From positions 1 to 58,531 of the forward strand of contig JAITCL010000040.1 of NCBI GenBank assembly GCA_031283105.1: a stretch of 58,531 nucleotides of DNA, written 5' to 3'. The notes beneath the pieces are model-generated. The model saw only the letters and a list, made by a program, of their open reading frames with translations, did no database searches and was not told the DNA's origin. The position numbers and the translations under genes were made by a program. The first letter of the stretch is position 1, and each line of letters opens with the position of its first letter. Positions 16,442 to 26,163 of the stretch are shown piece after piece. Origin of the DNA: Treponema sp. Its GTDB lineage: Bacteria; Spirochaetota; Spirochaetia; Treponematales; Breznakiellaceae.

Positions 16442-19388
16442 TGTTTTTCCCCTGATATACCCGGTAAAGCGTGCGGCATACCTTGTTATATTCACAGTCC
16501 TGGCATTGTTCGGGGTGGGGCGGAGAAAGAGAAAAAGCGCCGCTTGAAATTTCCTGCGCGAAACGTTCTGCATTTTGATCAAATTCATTCATTATTTCAT
16601 TATAACGCCCGCTTCCGTGCATAATACAGTCATTTTCATTTTTTTTGCCCTCCAAGTCTCCAAATAATACCAGCGGTTTGGTGTCAATTATGCTGAAAAA
16701 TGATGCGATATGCACATCTTTTTTATATTTATCTTCAGCAAGGCGAAGGTACAGGGGAAGCTGAAAATTGACAAGGCCTTCTTCAACTTTATACTTTGTC
16801 TTAAAGTCAACAATAGCCAAAGAATTGTTATGCGGTGAATCGCCGCGCGTGTCTTCAAGTATGCAGTCAATTCTTCCGTTAAGAAAATAATTATCCTTGG
16901 GCAATGAATAATTTTCCTCTGTTGCGATTACCTTAAAGCCCGCAAAATAAAAAATAAATTCAGCAAGAAAATCTTTCAGCCGGGAAAAGAACAGCGGCTT
17001 TTGCGCCCGCAGAAGGCGCGCGGTCAGCATACTCATAATCTGGTATTCGCCGGCGGGCAGGCGGGGAAAAGATTCAAATACCGTTTCAATTTTTTCCGCC
17101 AGTAACTTTGAATAATATTCGGGCAGTTGGAGCGCCGGTTTTTTTTCATCGCCGCTGATAATCGGCGTGGCAATAACATCGCCCGTTTGTTTGATTTCGT
17201 TCAAAAATAAATTCAAGACGGCGTGATATACGTCGCCTGAGATATTGCTTGCCATAAGTCCGGTTTCCGCCTCAACATTTTCCAGATGTAACACACGGGA
17301 AAAAATCCATATCAACGGACACTGAAAATACGGCGCAAGCGAAGATGATGAAACGCTGAATTTATCTTTATATTCCTTGCTATAACAAAACCTGTCGCGT
17401 ATCGTGCGCAGTAACGGATGATCCGGCGTTACTATATTGTTAGTGTCGTTGGCATATTGTCTTCTGGACTGCCATTTTTCAAAACCCTGTTTTTGATTTT
17501 GATGAAGTTCCGGCGGAATGGCTGTTTCTGTTTGCGCGGCGCTCTGCAGGGAAGCGTAAAAATTACTTTCATCGCGGTACAGGTCTGCGGCAAATTGTGC
17601 GCTGAATTGCGGATCATCGCCTCCTTCACAGGCGCCGCCGTATCGCTGCCGGGGTTTTGCGGGCGCGTTAAGGGCGCTGTGGGGAATCGTATAGCCGGAA
17701 AATGTCTGTTCCGAACAGAAAAAAGCCGTAGGCAGACGGGAATTGAGCCGGTGCAGTTTGATGAATGTCAATGACGCGTCATTGTCCGTTATGCCCCATT
17801 TTTCCCGCTTGCTTTTGGGAAGGAAGGCCAGAGGCGAAAATACCGCCGAAAGGCTGCTCTGGCTTGCCCCCAAAATAATATGACAGTCAAAAGGCGCCGG
17901 AGCCGCGGTACGGTAGGGGAGGATCGCTACGCCGGAAGATGATTGCTGGGCAAGGTACGTGACTTCCCGCAAATATCCAGTAAAAAATGCGTAGTGATTC
18001 GGAACACGCACATCGGGAAACGATTTTTCTATTTCAACCAGATACGTCAATTCGGAAATGCAGCGGGAAAGGACAATGTCAGTTTCACTCAGGATTTTTT
18101 CCATATCAAAAAAATGTTCACGAAAGGCGAAGTACTGTTTGCGAATTTCGGCGAATGAGGCGGCGCGGCATAAAGCGTTTACCCGCTGTTTCAGGTCTTC
18201 AAAAAAGCGGCGGGTTTGCGTTTTAATGCCGCCAAAGGGATGGGCAAAAGCGTCTTCCCAGACATTAACGGCAATTTCCCCGCCGTCTTTTTCCTCAGTC
18301 CATGAAGTAATACAGTTGTTTTTAATGCCAAATTCGATTAACGCCTGAATGGAATCATTGTCTTTCCAGGGGAGGTGCTGGTTGAGCAGTAATTCCTTTA
18401 CCGAGGCGAAAGAAAAATCCGCCGAAGTGCAGCCGGCAAGCGCCGTAAAAAACTGCCCCGCGGGGTAGAGAACCAGAGGCTTGCCGCTTTGCTTAATGCA
18501 GGGAATGTTGCGGTTGGTAAATTCCCGTAACAGATAAGGGCCGTAATCTTCGTTATCGGGAATACTGACCGATATAGAATCCCAGGGAATATTTTGATTT
18601 TTGTGCAGGGCCAGTATATACAGAGCCGCTTCGGTAATTTCGCCGCGGGAATTGGCATAAAAGAAAATGTCGCAGGGTTTTTGTTCTGTTTCGGCGTCAC
18701 CGGCGCTTATGGTTTTTACATGGCCGCTTGCCGCCAGCAGTTCCCGGTATTCGCTGAAATCGGACAACGATTCGGGAAAAAAAATAAAACACTCCTTTCC
18801 CATGTCTTCAAACGGCGGGGTTTCCCAGGCAGGTTCAAAAAGACCATGCTGCGCAAGAAATTGCGCGTAACGAAGCGCCAGCGTAAAAAGGTCGCTGTCA
18901 TCGCCGGTAAAGCCCTGCGCCCTGTGTGTGGCGGCGCCCTTGGCGGCGGCTTCCTGAATTTGGGCAATGGGCAGTCCGGCGGCCTGCCTGAACCATGCGC
19001 CAAGCTGGGGTAGCATTTCCGTCAGCCACCCGGCAAATGAATCTGCATCAGCTTGCCGCGCCCATTCCGCCCGTATCAGCGATGAAAAAACAGGCGTTTT
19101 GCCTTCGCCGCATAATTCCGCATTTTCCCGGATAAGCGCGCTGACAAACATTTTTCTCAAAACCGCAGGAACGCTCTGCCTGTCTTTCATTTTTGAACGG
19201 ATAGAATTCTGCTTGAATGTATCCCATGCGATAAATTTTTCCATGGCGATTGTGCATCCTGCGTTAAGCTGCCGGCGCAGGCGGAGCAGACGGTCGGCCC
19301 AGCGGGAAGCCGCCACATTGGTGGGAAAAACAAACAGCGAGGCGGGCTTGTCAATATTTTCCAGAAGAACAGTACCGACTGAATTCAT
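16431..19388 (-). CDS. addB: PD-(D/E)XK nuclease, AddB/RexB-like partner of AddA
   Basis: The 985-residue protein is the partner subunit of the resection complex. The N-terminal region has a helicase-like fold without a clear Walker A (SLFVFPTNVAASRWADRL), as in RexB-like proteins. The C-terminal nuclease shows NGRIDCILED and LAIVDFKTKY. A Cys before the nuclease (YFQCPLIWIF) and the tail CQDCEYNKVC give the four Cys of the AddB iron-sulphur cluster. It is the first gene of the addBA operon. The 260 bases upstream (19389-19649) hold only short repeats, including three cacggagg-like units and aatgaatgaatga. Confidence 0.85.
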   Translation of the reverse strand: MNSVGTVLLENIDKPASLFVFPTNVAASRWADRLLRLRRQLNAGCTIAMEKFIAWDTFKQNSIRSKMKDRQSVPAVLRKMFVSALIRENAELCGEGKTPVFSSLIRAEWARQADADSFAGWLTEMLPQLGAWFRQAAGLPIAQIQEAAAKGAATHRAQGFTGDDSDLFTLALRYAQFLAQHGLFEPAWETPPFEDMGKECFIFFPESLSDFSEYRELLAASGHVKTISAGDAETEQKPCDIFFYANSRGEITEAALYILALHKNQNIPWDSISVSIPDNEDYGPYLLREFTNRNIPCIKQSGKPLVLYPAGQFFTALAGCTSADFSFASVKELLLNQHLPWKDNDSIQALIEFGIKNNCITSWTEEKDGGEIAVNVWEDAFAHPFGGIKTQTRRFFEDLKQRVNALCRAASFAEIRKQYFAFREHFFDMEKILSETDIVLSRCISELTYLVEIEKSFPDVRVPNHYAFFTGYLREVTYLAQQSSSGVAILPYRTAAPAPFDCHIILGASQSSLSAVFSPLAFLPKSKREKWGITDNDASLTFIKLHRLNSRLPTAFFCSEQTFSGYTIPHSALNAPAKPRQRYGGACEGGDDPQFSAQFAADLYRDESNFYASLQSAAQTETAIPPELHQNQKQGFEKWQSRRQYANDTNNIVTPDHPLLRTIRDRFCYSKEYKDKFSVSSSSLAPYFQCPLIWIFSRVLHLENVEAETGLMASNISGDVYHAVLNLFLNEIKQTGDVIATPIISGDEKKPALQLPEYYSKLLAEKIETVFESFPRLPAGEYQIMSMLTARLLRAQKPLFFSRLKDFLAEFIFYFAGFKVIATEENYSLPKDNYFLNGRIDCILEDTRGDSPHNNSLAIVDFKTKYKVEEGLVNFQLPLYLRLAEDKYKKDVHIASFFSIIDTKPLVLFGDLEGKKNENDCIMHGSGRYNEIMNEFDQNAERFAQEISSGAFSLSPPHPEQCQDCEYNKVCRTLYRVYQGKNNGI

Positions 19389-19649
19389 AATGAAATTTAA
19401 ATTATAACATTTTTATCACTGACAGCCTAGTACATTGTAACGGCTAAAACTTTACTCGCAAAATTTCTCACGGAGGCACAGCGTTCACGGAGGACACGGA
19501 GGAAAAAGAAAGAATGAATGAATGATAAGTGATGATTTTCCAAAACTTCGCTTTGAACGCATAGCCCCTTCATTCATCTTTGTGCCGCCGTGCCGCTGTG
19601 TGAGGTCTTTCGGAAGTAATTATGGTAAAGATTTAGTTGTTACAGAGTA

Positions 19650-20402
19650 CTAGCGCCACAAAAACCTTTCCCTGTACGCCGTGCCAATCCATTTAAGCGT
19701 TTTGTCAAGCGTTTCCCCCCGGACGGTCTGTTGTTTAAGATCAATCGTAAACTGATTCATTGAAAAATGGCGGTACAAAAAAACCGATTCCTTTAAGTCC
19801 GTGCTGCCGTATATCGCTTTCAACTCATTGGTGTACGCTTCAAAAACGCCGCCTTTTTTCATTTCGGAATAACCGATTATCCACACCGGCGGGACTTTGC
19901 CGTTTTCGCAGATTAAAGCCTGATGAAATTCCAGCAAAAGCCGGGCCATAATCCGCTGTGATTCGGCAAGGGCTGTTTCCAGAATGCTCCCGCCCAGCCG
20001 GCATAATTCTTTTAATTCCACCGTGCGGGGCGTATGAATGGGAGTTTTGTTAAGGATAATAACATTTGTACGGAAATCTGTATTAAGAGAAGGGTTATCG
20101 CGGAAAAATTTTTCAGCGATTTTGCCGGAAGGCCCCACCAGATAGCGGCGGTTTTCGGCCATCTGTTCGCGGCGGCCCGGGTTATCGGCAACGAGTATCA
20201 ACCGTATCTCACTGTCAGCTTTTACATCGTCAAGGGCACTGTTGTACACAATGGGAGTTTCCACGGTATAGGACGGACTGCGGCTGTTCACCAGTTTTTG
20301 CTGGACATTCTGTAGTTCCGGCAGCTTCAGGAGCAGTTTTTTAATTTCACTGCGGTAATGATTCCTGGCTTTTGTAAATTGGTTCCATGCCGAGTTTTTC
20401 AT
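19650..20402 (-). CDS. Uracil-DNA-glycosylase-fold-like protein of unknown function
   Basis: The 250-residue protein has a segment (LILVADNPGRREQ, then RRYLVGPSGKIAEKFF and NVIILNKTPIHTP) that resembles the UDG superfamily pattern: a strand-end Asp-Asn-Pro-Gly loop followed by a conserved Asn/Thr-Pro region. The catalytic Asp/His set of true glycosylases could not be identified with confidence. It stands alone between the addB region and a coiled-coil gene on the opposite strand. The ATG at 20402 has no strong ribosome site. A DNA-repair role is plausible but unproven. Confidence 0.55.
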   Translation of the reverse strand: MKNSAWNQFTKARNHYRSEIKKLLLKLPELQNVQQKLVNSRSPSYTVETPIVYNSALDDVKADSEIRLILVADNPGRREQMAENRRYLVGPSGKIAEKFFRDNPSLNTDFRTNVIILNKTPIHTPRTVELKELCRLGGSILETALAESQRIMARLLLEFHQALICENGKVPPVWIIGYSEMKKGGVFEAYTNELKAIYGSTDLKESVFLYRHFSMNQFTIDLKQQTVRGETLDKTLKWIGTAYRERFLWR

Positions 20403-20450
20403 AGTGTACAGGCTATCATTGGTTTATCAAAACAGCAACTCTGGCAGGAG

Positions 20451-20484
20451 GTGTCCGAAAAGTTTGTAAAACTTCTTCGGACAC
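20451..20484. terminator. Strong hairpin followed by T-rich sequence
   Basis: gtgtccgaa and ttcggacac pair around an inner aagttt/aaactt stem, about 15 bp in all, followed by tttcttt. It has the form of an intrinsic terminator on the plus strand. It lies upstream of both divergent neighbours, so it could also be a repeat remnant rather than the end of a transcript. Confidence 0.45.
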
Positions 20485-20538
20485 TTTCTTTAATATCGTA
20501 TTTTCGTAATATTTCGTAGAAATATGAGAAAATACAAA

Positions 20539-20594
20539 GGCTGTTCAGGAAGTAACCCCGTCAACGAAGTTGACGCGCTTCCTGGACAGCCCCT
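20539..20594. repeat. Solo inverted repeat resembling IS1182 ends
   Basis: ggctgttcaggaag on the left and cttcctggacagcc on the right form a 14-bp stem with an inner gtcaac/gttgac stem. The outer sequence closely matches the insertion-sequence right end at 1821-1853. It may be a MITE mobilised by that transposase or a scar of an excised copy. Confidence 0.5.
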
Positions 20595-20650
20595 ACCCTT
20601 AAATGCTGTCTGCCTTTTCAAAACTTTCAAAAAAGCATATACTAAAAATT

Positions 20651-21799
20651 ATGGATGACAGAAAAAAGCAGATCAGCGAGTTGGAACAGCGAAAACGGGA
20701 ACAGATTGTTTCCCTTGACTCACTGCTGACACGCCTGGGGGAGGCCCTTTTGGGCCGGTTAAGCGATTCTTCTCAGGAGAACGATCCCGCTCTGGGGGAA
20801 TTGGCTGTTTTCAAGCGGTTAAAAAATGATATAGCGGACTCGGAGGCGGCGATACAGGCCGTAGAGGTACAGATACGCAGGTTCAGGGAACTTGAAGAGA
20901 ATATTGCGGCAAAGGAGCAGGAAGACGCCGCCGGTTCAAAAGAATTGGCCATTGTGTATGGCAGACTGGGGAAGCTGCTTTTAGATGCGGCGGCAGGCGG
21001 CGGGAATTATGCGGACTTTTGCGCCCCGTACCGCGACCAGGCCGAGGCGCTGCTGACCAAGGTGTTTTCCCTTGAAGAGCGCGTGGCCGGGCTGGAAGAA
21101 AAAGGGGGCGGCAATGTTTTTACCTGGATTGGCAAAAATACCCAGGGGCTGGTGCTGCGTTCTTTCTTGACCAGGGCGCAGGATAATCTGGAACAGCTTC
21201 GCCGGAATGTGGGCGAGCGCTATAGCCGCGCTGATGCCGTTAAATTGCCCGGCGGCGAGGCGGACAGCGCGTTATCTGAAACTGCCGTAATTGAAGGTTT
21301 ATGCGCGGAGGTTGAACAAAAACGGACAGGGGCCCGCGCCCTCTCGCAGAATTTGGCGGAACTCAGAGAGGAACGGCGGACAATTTCCGGCAGTTTTAAT
21401 GATGAAGGCGACCCGCTCAAGCAGATTCAAACCTTGAAAAACCATATCGCCCATATACGGGATGAACTCAAAAGCCTGTACCGGCGCATCGGCGCGGAAG
21501 CGGCTTCCCTGGACGGCATTGAGCGCAGACAGGTTATTGATACTCTGGTTAGCCCTGAGGATAAAGAAACCCTGGACAACGCGGCGCGAATCAACCGCCT
21601 GATTCATGATGATGAAACAGCCATTGAAAAATTGCAGGCGTCCCTTGCCATTGACGAGGAAAAAACAAAAATTGAAAAATACCGCAGAATGATTCAGGAT
21701 AAAAAAGACAAAATTACCCAAGCCGAAAAGAGCATTATGGAATATGAAGAAAGCATCAGGGTTTCCGAAGCGGCTATTGAAAAATTACAGGGAGAATAG
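20651..21799 (+). CDS. Coiled-coil protein of unknown function
   Basis: The protein is almost entirely Glu/Lys/Arg/Leu-rich heptads (QISELEQRKREQIVSLDSLL, ELREERRTISGS, ESIRVSEAAIEKLQ), typical of long coiled coils. There is no signal peptide or membrane span. The frame opens at 20603; ATG 20651 (MDDRKKQISELEQ) starts directly with coiled-coil sequence and is preferred, though neither start has a clear ribosome site. It ends one base before the topoisomerase ATG (21801), so the two are co-transcribed, which hints at a chromosome or DNA role; this is inference from context only. Confidence 0.65.
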   Translation: MDDRKKQISELEQRKREQIVSLDSLLTRLGEALLGRLSDSSQENDPALGELAVFKRLKNDIADSEAAIQAVEVQIRRFRELEENIAAKEQEDAAGSKELAIVYGRLGKLLLDAAAGGGNYADFCAPYRDQAEALLTKVFSLEERVAGLEEKGGGNVFTWIGKNTQGLVLRSFLTRAQDNLEQLRRNVGERYSRADAVKLPGGEADSALSETAVIEGLCAEVEQKRTGARALSQNLAELREERRTISGSFNDEGDPLKQIQTLKNHIAHIRDELKSLYRRIGAEAASLDGIERRQVIDTLVSPEDKETLDNAARINRLIHDDETAIEKLQASLAIDEEKTKIEKYRRMIQDKKDKITQAEKSIMEYEESIRVSEAAIEKLQGE

Positions 21800-21800
21800 T

Positions 21801-23750
21801 ATGGCGGTAAAAACAAAAAAACCAGTTACCAGGAATGTTGTTAAAAAGAACACGGTTAAATCAAAAGTATCCGGCGCTAAGAAACCGCCTGTTTCCAAAA
21901 TTGATGACTCTAAACCCGGCGTGTATGATGAATCAAAAATCAAAACCCTTTCTTCCCTTGAACATATACGCCTGCGGACGGGTATGTACATCGGGCGGCT
22001 GGGCGATGGTTCCAATCCTGATGACGGAATCTATGTGCTGCTTAAAGAAGTAATTGACAACGGCATTGACGAATTTATCATGGGTAACGGCAAGTGCATT
22101 GAGGTAGCGATAAAGGACGGCGGCAAGCCGGGGGCGGCTACGGTAAAAGTCCGCGATTACGGGCGCGGCATTCCGCTGGGGAAACTTGTTGAATGTGTGT
22201 CGGTGATTAACACCGGGGCAAAGTACAACGACGACGTGTTTCAGTTTTCCGTGGGGCTTAACGGCGTGGGAACCAAGGCGGTCAACGCCCTTTCGATTTA
22301 TTTCAGGGTAGTCGCCGTGCGCGGCGGCGAATTTGCCGAAGCTATTTTTGAACGGGGCAAACTTAAAAGCCAGCGCAAGGGAAAACTGAAAGACAGGCAA
22401 AAAGACGGCACCTATGTTGAATTTACCCCCGACCCGCAGATATTTACCGATTACCTGTTTAACGCTGAATTTATCGAAAAGCGCGTACAGAATTACGCCT
22501 ACCTTAACGCGGGGCTGACACTGGCGTTTAACGGCAAACAATTTGTGTCAAAGCGGGGCCTGTACGACCTGTTATACGAAGAGACCGGCGATGACAGCCT
22601 GTACCCTATGGGTTACTACAAGGGGGAACATTCCCCCAACGGCCAGCTTGAATTTGCCTTTACCCACACCAACAATTACGGCGAGGAATATTTTTCGTTT
22701 GTCAATGGCCAGTTTACTTCGGACGGCGGCACTCATCTTTCCGCTTTCAAGGAAGGTTTTCTGAAAGGGATTCAAACCTACTTTAAGAAAGATTACCGCA
22801 GCGAGGACATTCGGGAGGGAACAGCCGCCGCCATTGCCATAAAACTGAAAAGTCCGGTTTTTGAAAGCCAGACCAAAAACAAACTGGGCAATTCCGACAT
22901 ACGCGCCTGGGTGGTACAGGAAACGCGCAACGCCGTTGAAGACTGGCTGCACAAAAACCCCGAGGCGGGAAAAAAACTGGAACAGAAGATTCTGTCCAAT
23001 GAAAGCCTTCGTACAGAACTGAACGCGGTGAAAAAAGAAGCGCGGGAAGCGGCAAAAAAAATCGCCCTGAAAATCCCCAAGCTGAAAGACTGCAAGTACC
23101 ATCTTGAGGACGGCAAGGAAGGCGGCGAATCGATGATATTTATTACCGAGGGGGATTCCGCCGCCGGGTCGATTGTTTCCAGCCGCAACGTGATGACTCA
23201 GGCGATTTTTGCCCTGCGTGGCAAAGTCGAAAATATGTTCGGGAAAAAACGTGCCGCCATTTACAAAAACGAGGAATTGTACAATATGATGATGGCCCTG
23301 GGCATAGAAAACGATGTTGAAGGCTTGCGTTATGCGAAAATTGTCATTGCCACCGACGCTGATTTTGACGGCTTTCATATCCGTAACCTGCTGCTGACGT
23401 TTTTTCTGTCCTACTTTGAGGAACTGGTAACTGCCGGAAGAATTTTTATTCTGGAAACGCCGCTGTTCCGGGTACGCACCAAAAAGGAAACCCGTTACTG
23501 CTACAGCGAAAAAGAACGCGATGAGGCTTCCGCGGCTTTGGGCGGCCAGACTGAAATAACCCGCTTTAAGGGACTGGGCGAAATCAGTCCCAAGGAATTC
23601 GGCCAGTTTATCGGCGGGGACATACGCCTCGTTCCCGTGTCGGTTAACACCCTCAAGGCCGTTCCCCAGGTGCTGAATTTCTACATGGGCAAAAATACCC
23701 CGGAGCGCCGGGAGTATATTATGAAAAATCTGATAGAGGACGCCGGATGA
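21801..23750 (+). CDS. parE: Type IIA DNA topoisomerase subunit B (ParE/GyrB family)
   Basis: This ATPase subunit drives strand passage by topoisomerase IV or gyrase. The GHKL ATPase shows EVIDNGIDEF, KVRDYGRGIPLG and NGVGTKAVNALS. The TOPRIM domain has FITEGDSAAGS and TDADFDGFHIRN, and the C-terminus has TRFKGLGEISPKEFGQF. A Lys-rich N-terminal tail of about 50 residues is extra. ATG 21801 follows cagggagaatag; an upstream in-frame ATG at 21744 lies inside the coiled-coil gene. A ParC/GyrA partner, usually adjacent, is absent: an AT-rich restriction-modification island follows. Whether it is ParE or a second GyrB cannot be settled from one subunit. Confidence 0.88.
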   Translation: MAVKTKKPVTRNVVKKNTVKSKVSGAKKPPVSKIDDSKPGVYDESKIKTLSSLEHIRLRTGMYIGRLGDGSNPDDGIYVLLKEVIDNGIDEFIMGNGKCIEVAIKDGGKPGAATVKVRDYGRGIPLGKLVECVSVINTGAKYNDDVFQFSVGLNGVGTKAVNALSIYFRVVAVRGGEFAEAIFERGKLKSQRKGKLKDRQKDGTYVEFTPDPQIFTDYLFNAEFIEKRVQNYAYLNAGLTLAFNGKQFVSKRGLYDLLYEETGDDSLYPMGYYKGEHSPNGQLEFAFTHTNNYGEEYFSFVNGQFTSDGGTHLSAFKEGFLKGIQTYFKKDYRSEDIREGTAAAIAIKLKSPVFESQTKNKLGNSDIRAWVVQETRNAVEDWLHKNPEAGKKLEQKILSNESLRTELNAVKKEAREAAKKIALKIPKLKDCKYHLEDGKEGGESMIFITEGDSAAGSIVSSRNVMTQAIFALRGKVENMFGKKRAAIYKNEELYNMMMALGIENDVEGLRYAKIVIATDADFDGFHIRNLLLTFFLSYFEELVTAGRIFILETPLFRVRTKKETRYCYSEKERDEASAALGGQTEITRFKGLGEISPKEFGQFIGGDIRLVPVSVNTLKAVPQVLNFYMGKNTPERREYIMKNLIEDAG

Positions 23751-23830
23751 GGTGTGGCCGCTGCCATGCCAACAGAGATGACAGCGGGAAAACGGTGTCT
23801 GTCACCACGTGCGTTTATTGATTTTGATAT

Positions 23831-23867
23831 ATATGAAACTTTATGTCATATACAGTTAGTTATGTGC
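23831..23867. repeat. 37-bp dispersed repeat, copy 1
   Basis: A 37-base stretch with core ctttatgtcatatacag and end tagttatgtgc recurs at 57684-57720 with 33 of 37 bases the same. It marks the border between the parE region and the AT-rich restriction-modification genes. It may be one end of a mobile cassette. Confidence 0.65.
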
Positions 23868-23915
23868 AATTGGTGCAAATAAACTTTAAAATTATTCGTA
23901 ATTAATATTTTTTGC

Positions 23916-24740
23916 TTATTTTTTATTTAATACAGATAATATTCTTTCTTCAAATTTTTCTTTTGATGGTGGTGTTTTATATAATGCGGCATTCATTAAA
24001 CTGCTATGGCTTGTTCCGATTGCCTTTTTATATGTAATTTCATAATAATATGAGCCGTTACCCTCAATCTTTTTAAAATCATATAACATAAATACAATAT
24101 TGCTTGTATCTGATTTTGGCTCCAATTCATCAAACCGTATTTTTTCTCTTAAATTATTATAGAGGGCTAATTGTATAACAGCAATTATTTTGCTCTGCCA
24201 GTGGTGATGAAAAAAACCCTTATTTATTAACTGTGTAATATATCGCTTTCTTACATTTTCCCAATTTATGCCATAACTAAAGTTTTTTGACATAGTTTGT
24301 TCGGAATTAATAATTGCTTGATAAACTGGTTCTACAGAACCCGTAATATCCACAGCTTGTAATTCTACGCTAAGAAATTGTCTTACATGTTGTTTTTTTT
24401 CGTCAACATCAGCAATAACAAAATCAACATTGCCAAAATTTTCCATTTTGATCTCATGTACTATAATAGGATTTTTCGGACGTTCACCAGGCCAACAAAC
24501 ATCTAAAATTTTCTGCTTAAAATCCGCTTGAAGAAATCGTTTTGGGCAAATACACATTAATTTTTTGTCCTTCCCATGAAATACACTACAAATAGGATAA
24601 GGACCTGATAACTTCTGGCTTCGTTTTGTGCATTGGCTGTTGATAAAAGGACATAAATAATCCAAATTTACAGGATTTCGCCGTAACGCAGATGGTTCAC
24701 CGAGGATTTCTCCGATAACATCAACAGGATTGATTTGCAT
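23916..24740 (-). CDS. NotI-family type II restriction endonuclease
   Basis: The 274-residue protein matches the NotI family. A metal-binding Cys set appears at C30 (YLCPF), C37, C51 and C63/C65 (CICPKRF). The nuclease region has E96 (HEIKMENFG), D106 (NVDFVIAD) and E126-x-Q128 (VELQAVD), the order expected for the NotI active site. It would cut unmethylated DNA at a specific site, and the cognate methylase gene sits 20 bases upstream on the same strand. Low GC marks recent transfer. The recognition sequence cannot be read from the protein. Confidence 0.82.
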   Translation of the reverse strand: MQINPVDVIGEILGEPSALRRNPVNLDYLCPFINSQCTKRSQKLSGPYPICSVFHGKDKKLMCICPKRFLQADFKQKILDVCWPGERPKNPIIVHEIKMENFGNVDFVIADVDEKKQHVRQFLSVELQAVDITGSVEPVYQAIINSEQTMSKNFSYGINWENVRKRYITQLINKGFFHHHWQSKIIAVIQLALYNNLREKIRFDELEPKSDTSNIVFMLYDFKKIEGNGSYYYEITYKKAIGTSHSSLMNAALYKTPPSKEKFEERILSVLNKK

Positions 24741-24760
24741 TATTCTAAATTCCCCTTAGG

Positions 24761-25867
24761 TTAATATAATATGGTTTTTACTGATTTTGCTATTGCTTTA
24801 CTCAATAGAGGAGGAACGGCATTTCCTACTTGCCTGTACTGTTCAACTCGCGGCCCTAAAAAATTTATGCGATCTGGAAATGTCTGTAAACGAGCGGCTT
24901 CTCTAACGGTTAATGTTCTGTCTTGTGTTGGATGTATATATGCACCCCAATGCGGATCACATCTAGTCAAAATAGTGGAGGATAAACCATTCTGTGTTAA
25001 TCGCCCATATCTTTTAGTATGGTCGCTTCTTTTTGCTTTTTTCATCCCATTTGGAAGCAAATCATATGGTATATCTCTCCATGAACCTCCTTGTGGTATA
25101 AATTGCATTCTATGAATATTTATGGGATTTAAATGCGGAGCTCTATGATTAAATATATTCTTTGAATATTTTCGCAAATATTTTTGTAAATCGGACAAGG
25201 GGTCATTAGTATAATCTCCCATTTCAAAACCCTCGTCAATTTTTAATTTGGGCAAATCGGAAATAGCATCCCAAACAGTATTAAATTTTCTTAATTTTTT
25301 ATCACTGGCATTATCATGTGTTGGTTTAGGCCATGGAATAGAATATTTGCCATATACACCAAAAAAAATTATTCTTCTTCTTTCCTGAGGAACACCATAA
25401 TCTTCTGCTTTTAGTATTCTATGTTCAACAGTATAACCTATCTTTTCTAAAGACTCATATATTTCAATAATCGCACGCCCATTTTCAACAGACGACATAC
25501 CTGTAACATTTTCCATAACAATTATTTTTGGCTCAAGAGCTTTAACTATACGAATATATTCCCGGAATAAACCAGATCGTTCATCATGGAATCCTCTTTG
25601 ATGATTGTAAACAGAAAACGCCTGACAAGGTGGGCCTCCGATAAGTACATCAAGCTCTCTTTTTTTAATATTAGTGGCATTCAAAAAATCTTTGCCTGTT
25701 ATATTTTGTATAGGCCCATCTAAAAAATGGACTTCTGGATGGTTTAGTTTATAGGTGGCAGCGGCATACTTATCAAAATCATTTGCCACCAAAATACGAA
25801 AATTTTCCATTCTAAAACCTTCAGATAGCCCGCCAGCACCAGCAAAAAGGTCTATGGCTGTAAACAT
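24761..25867 (-). CDS. DNA (cytosine-5-)-methyltransferase
   Basis: The 368-residue enzyme has the C5-methylase motifs in order: motif I (FAGAGGLSEGF), motif IV (GGPPCQAFS) with the catalytic Cys near residue 79, motif VI (ENV near 119), motif VIII (QERRRIIFFG) and motif X (RQVGNAVPPLL). It protects host DNA from the downstream NotI-family nuclease. The ATG follows a run of G residues that serves as ribosome site. It is AT-rich like its partner. The island ends near 26040, where sequence becomes GC-rich again. Confidence 0.93.
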   Translation of the reverse strand: MFTAIDLFAGAGGLSEGFRMENFRILVANDFDKYAAATYKLNHPEVHFLDGPIQNITGKDFLNATNIKKRELDVLIGGPPCQAFSVYNHQRGFHDERSGLFREYIRIVKALEPKIIVMENVTGMSSVENGRAIIEIYESLEKIGYTVEHRILKAEDYGVPQERRRIIFFGVYGKYSIPWPKPTHDNASDKKLRKFNTVWDAISDLPKLKIDEGFEMGDYTNDPLSDLQKYLRKYSKNIFNHRAPHLNPINIHRMQFIPQGGSWRDIPYDLLPNGMKKAKRSDHTKRYGRLTQNGLSSTILTRCDPHWGAYIHPTQDRTLTVREAARLQTFPDRINFLGPRVEQYRQVGNAVPPLLSKAIAKSVKTILY

Positions 25868-26163
25868 TTCCCCCCCAGTATCAATTTGTTCATATTATAA
25901 CTTAGCTTTTCTATTTTGTCTATATTGTCTGTTTTTATCAAAATGTATCTTTTTTAAGAGAAATTAGGCCTAGTTTTTATAAAAATAACCTACTCTTTGG
26001 CAAAATATTCAATAAACCAGTGCTTAAAAAGCACCAACTACACAACAGGACTGATACTGCGCCGCGAATCTTCGGTTCGAGTCCGCTTTGCGGATAGGAT
26101 GTCGCCTTCGATTGTATTTTTGGTACATTTGCCATTTTCCGGTTTTTCTGCTACCCTCCAAAT

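Noticed and set aside
26060-26110. tRNA-like fragment (ggttcgagtcc)
   Set aside because: A T-arm-like string is present, but no acceptor, D or anticodon arms could be paired around it.
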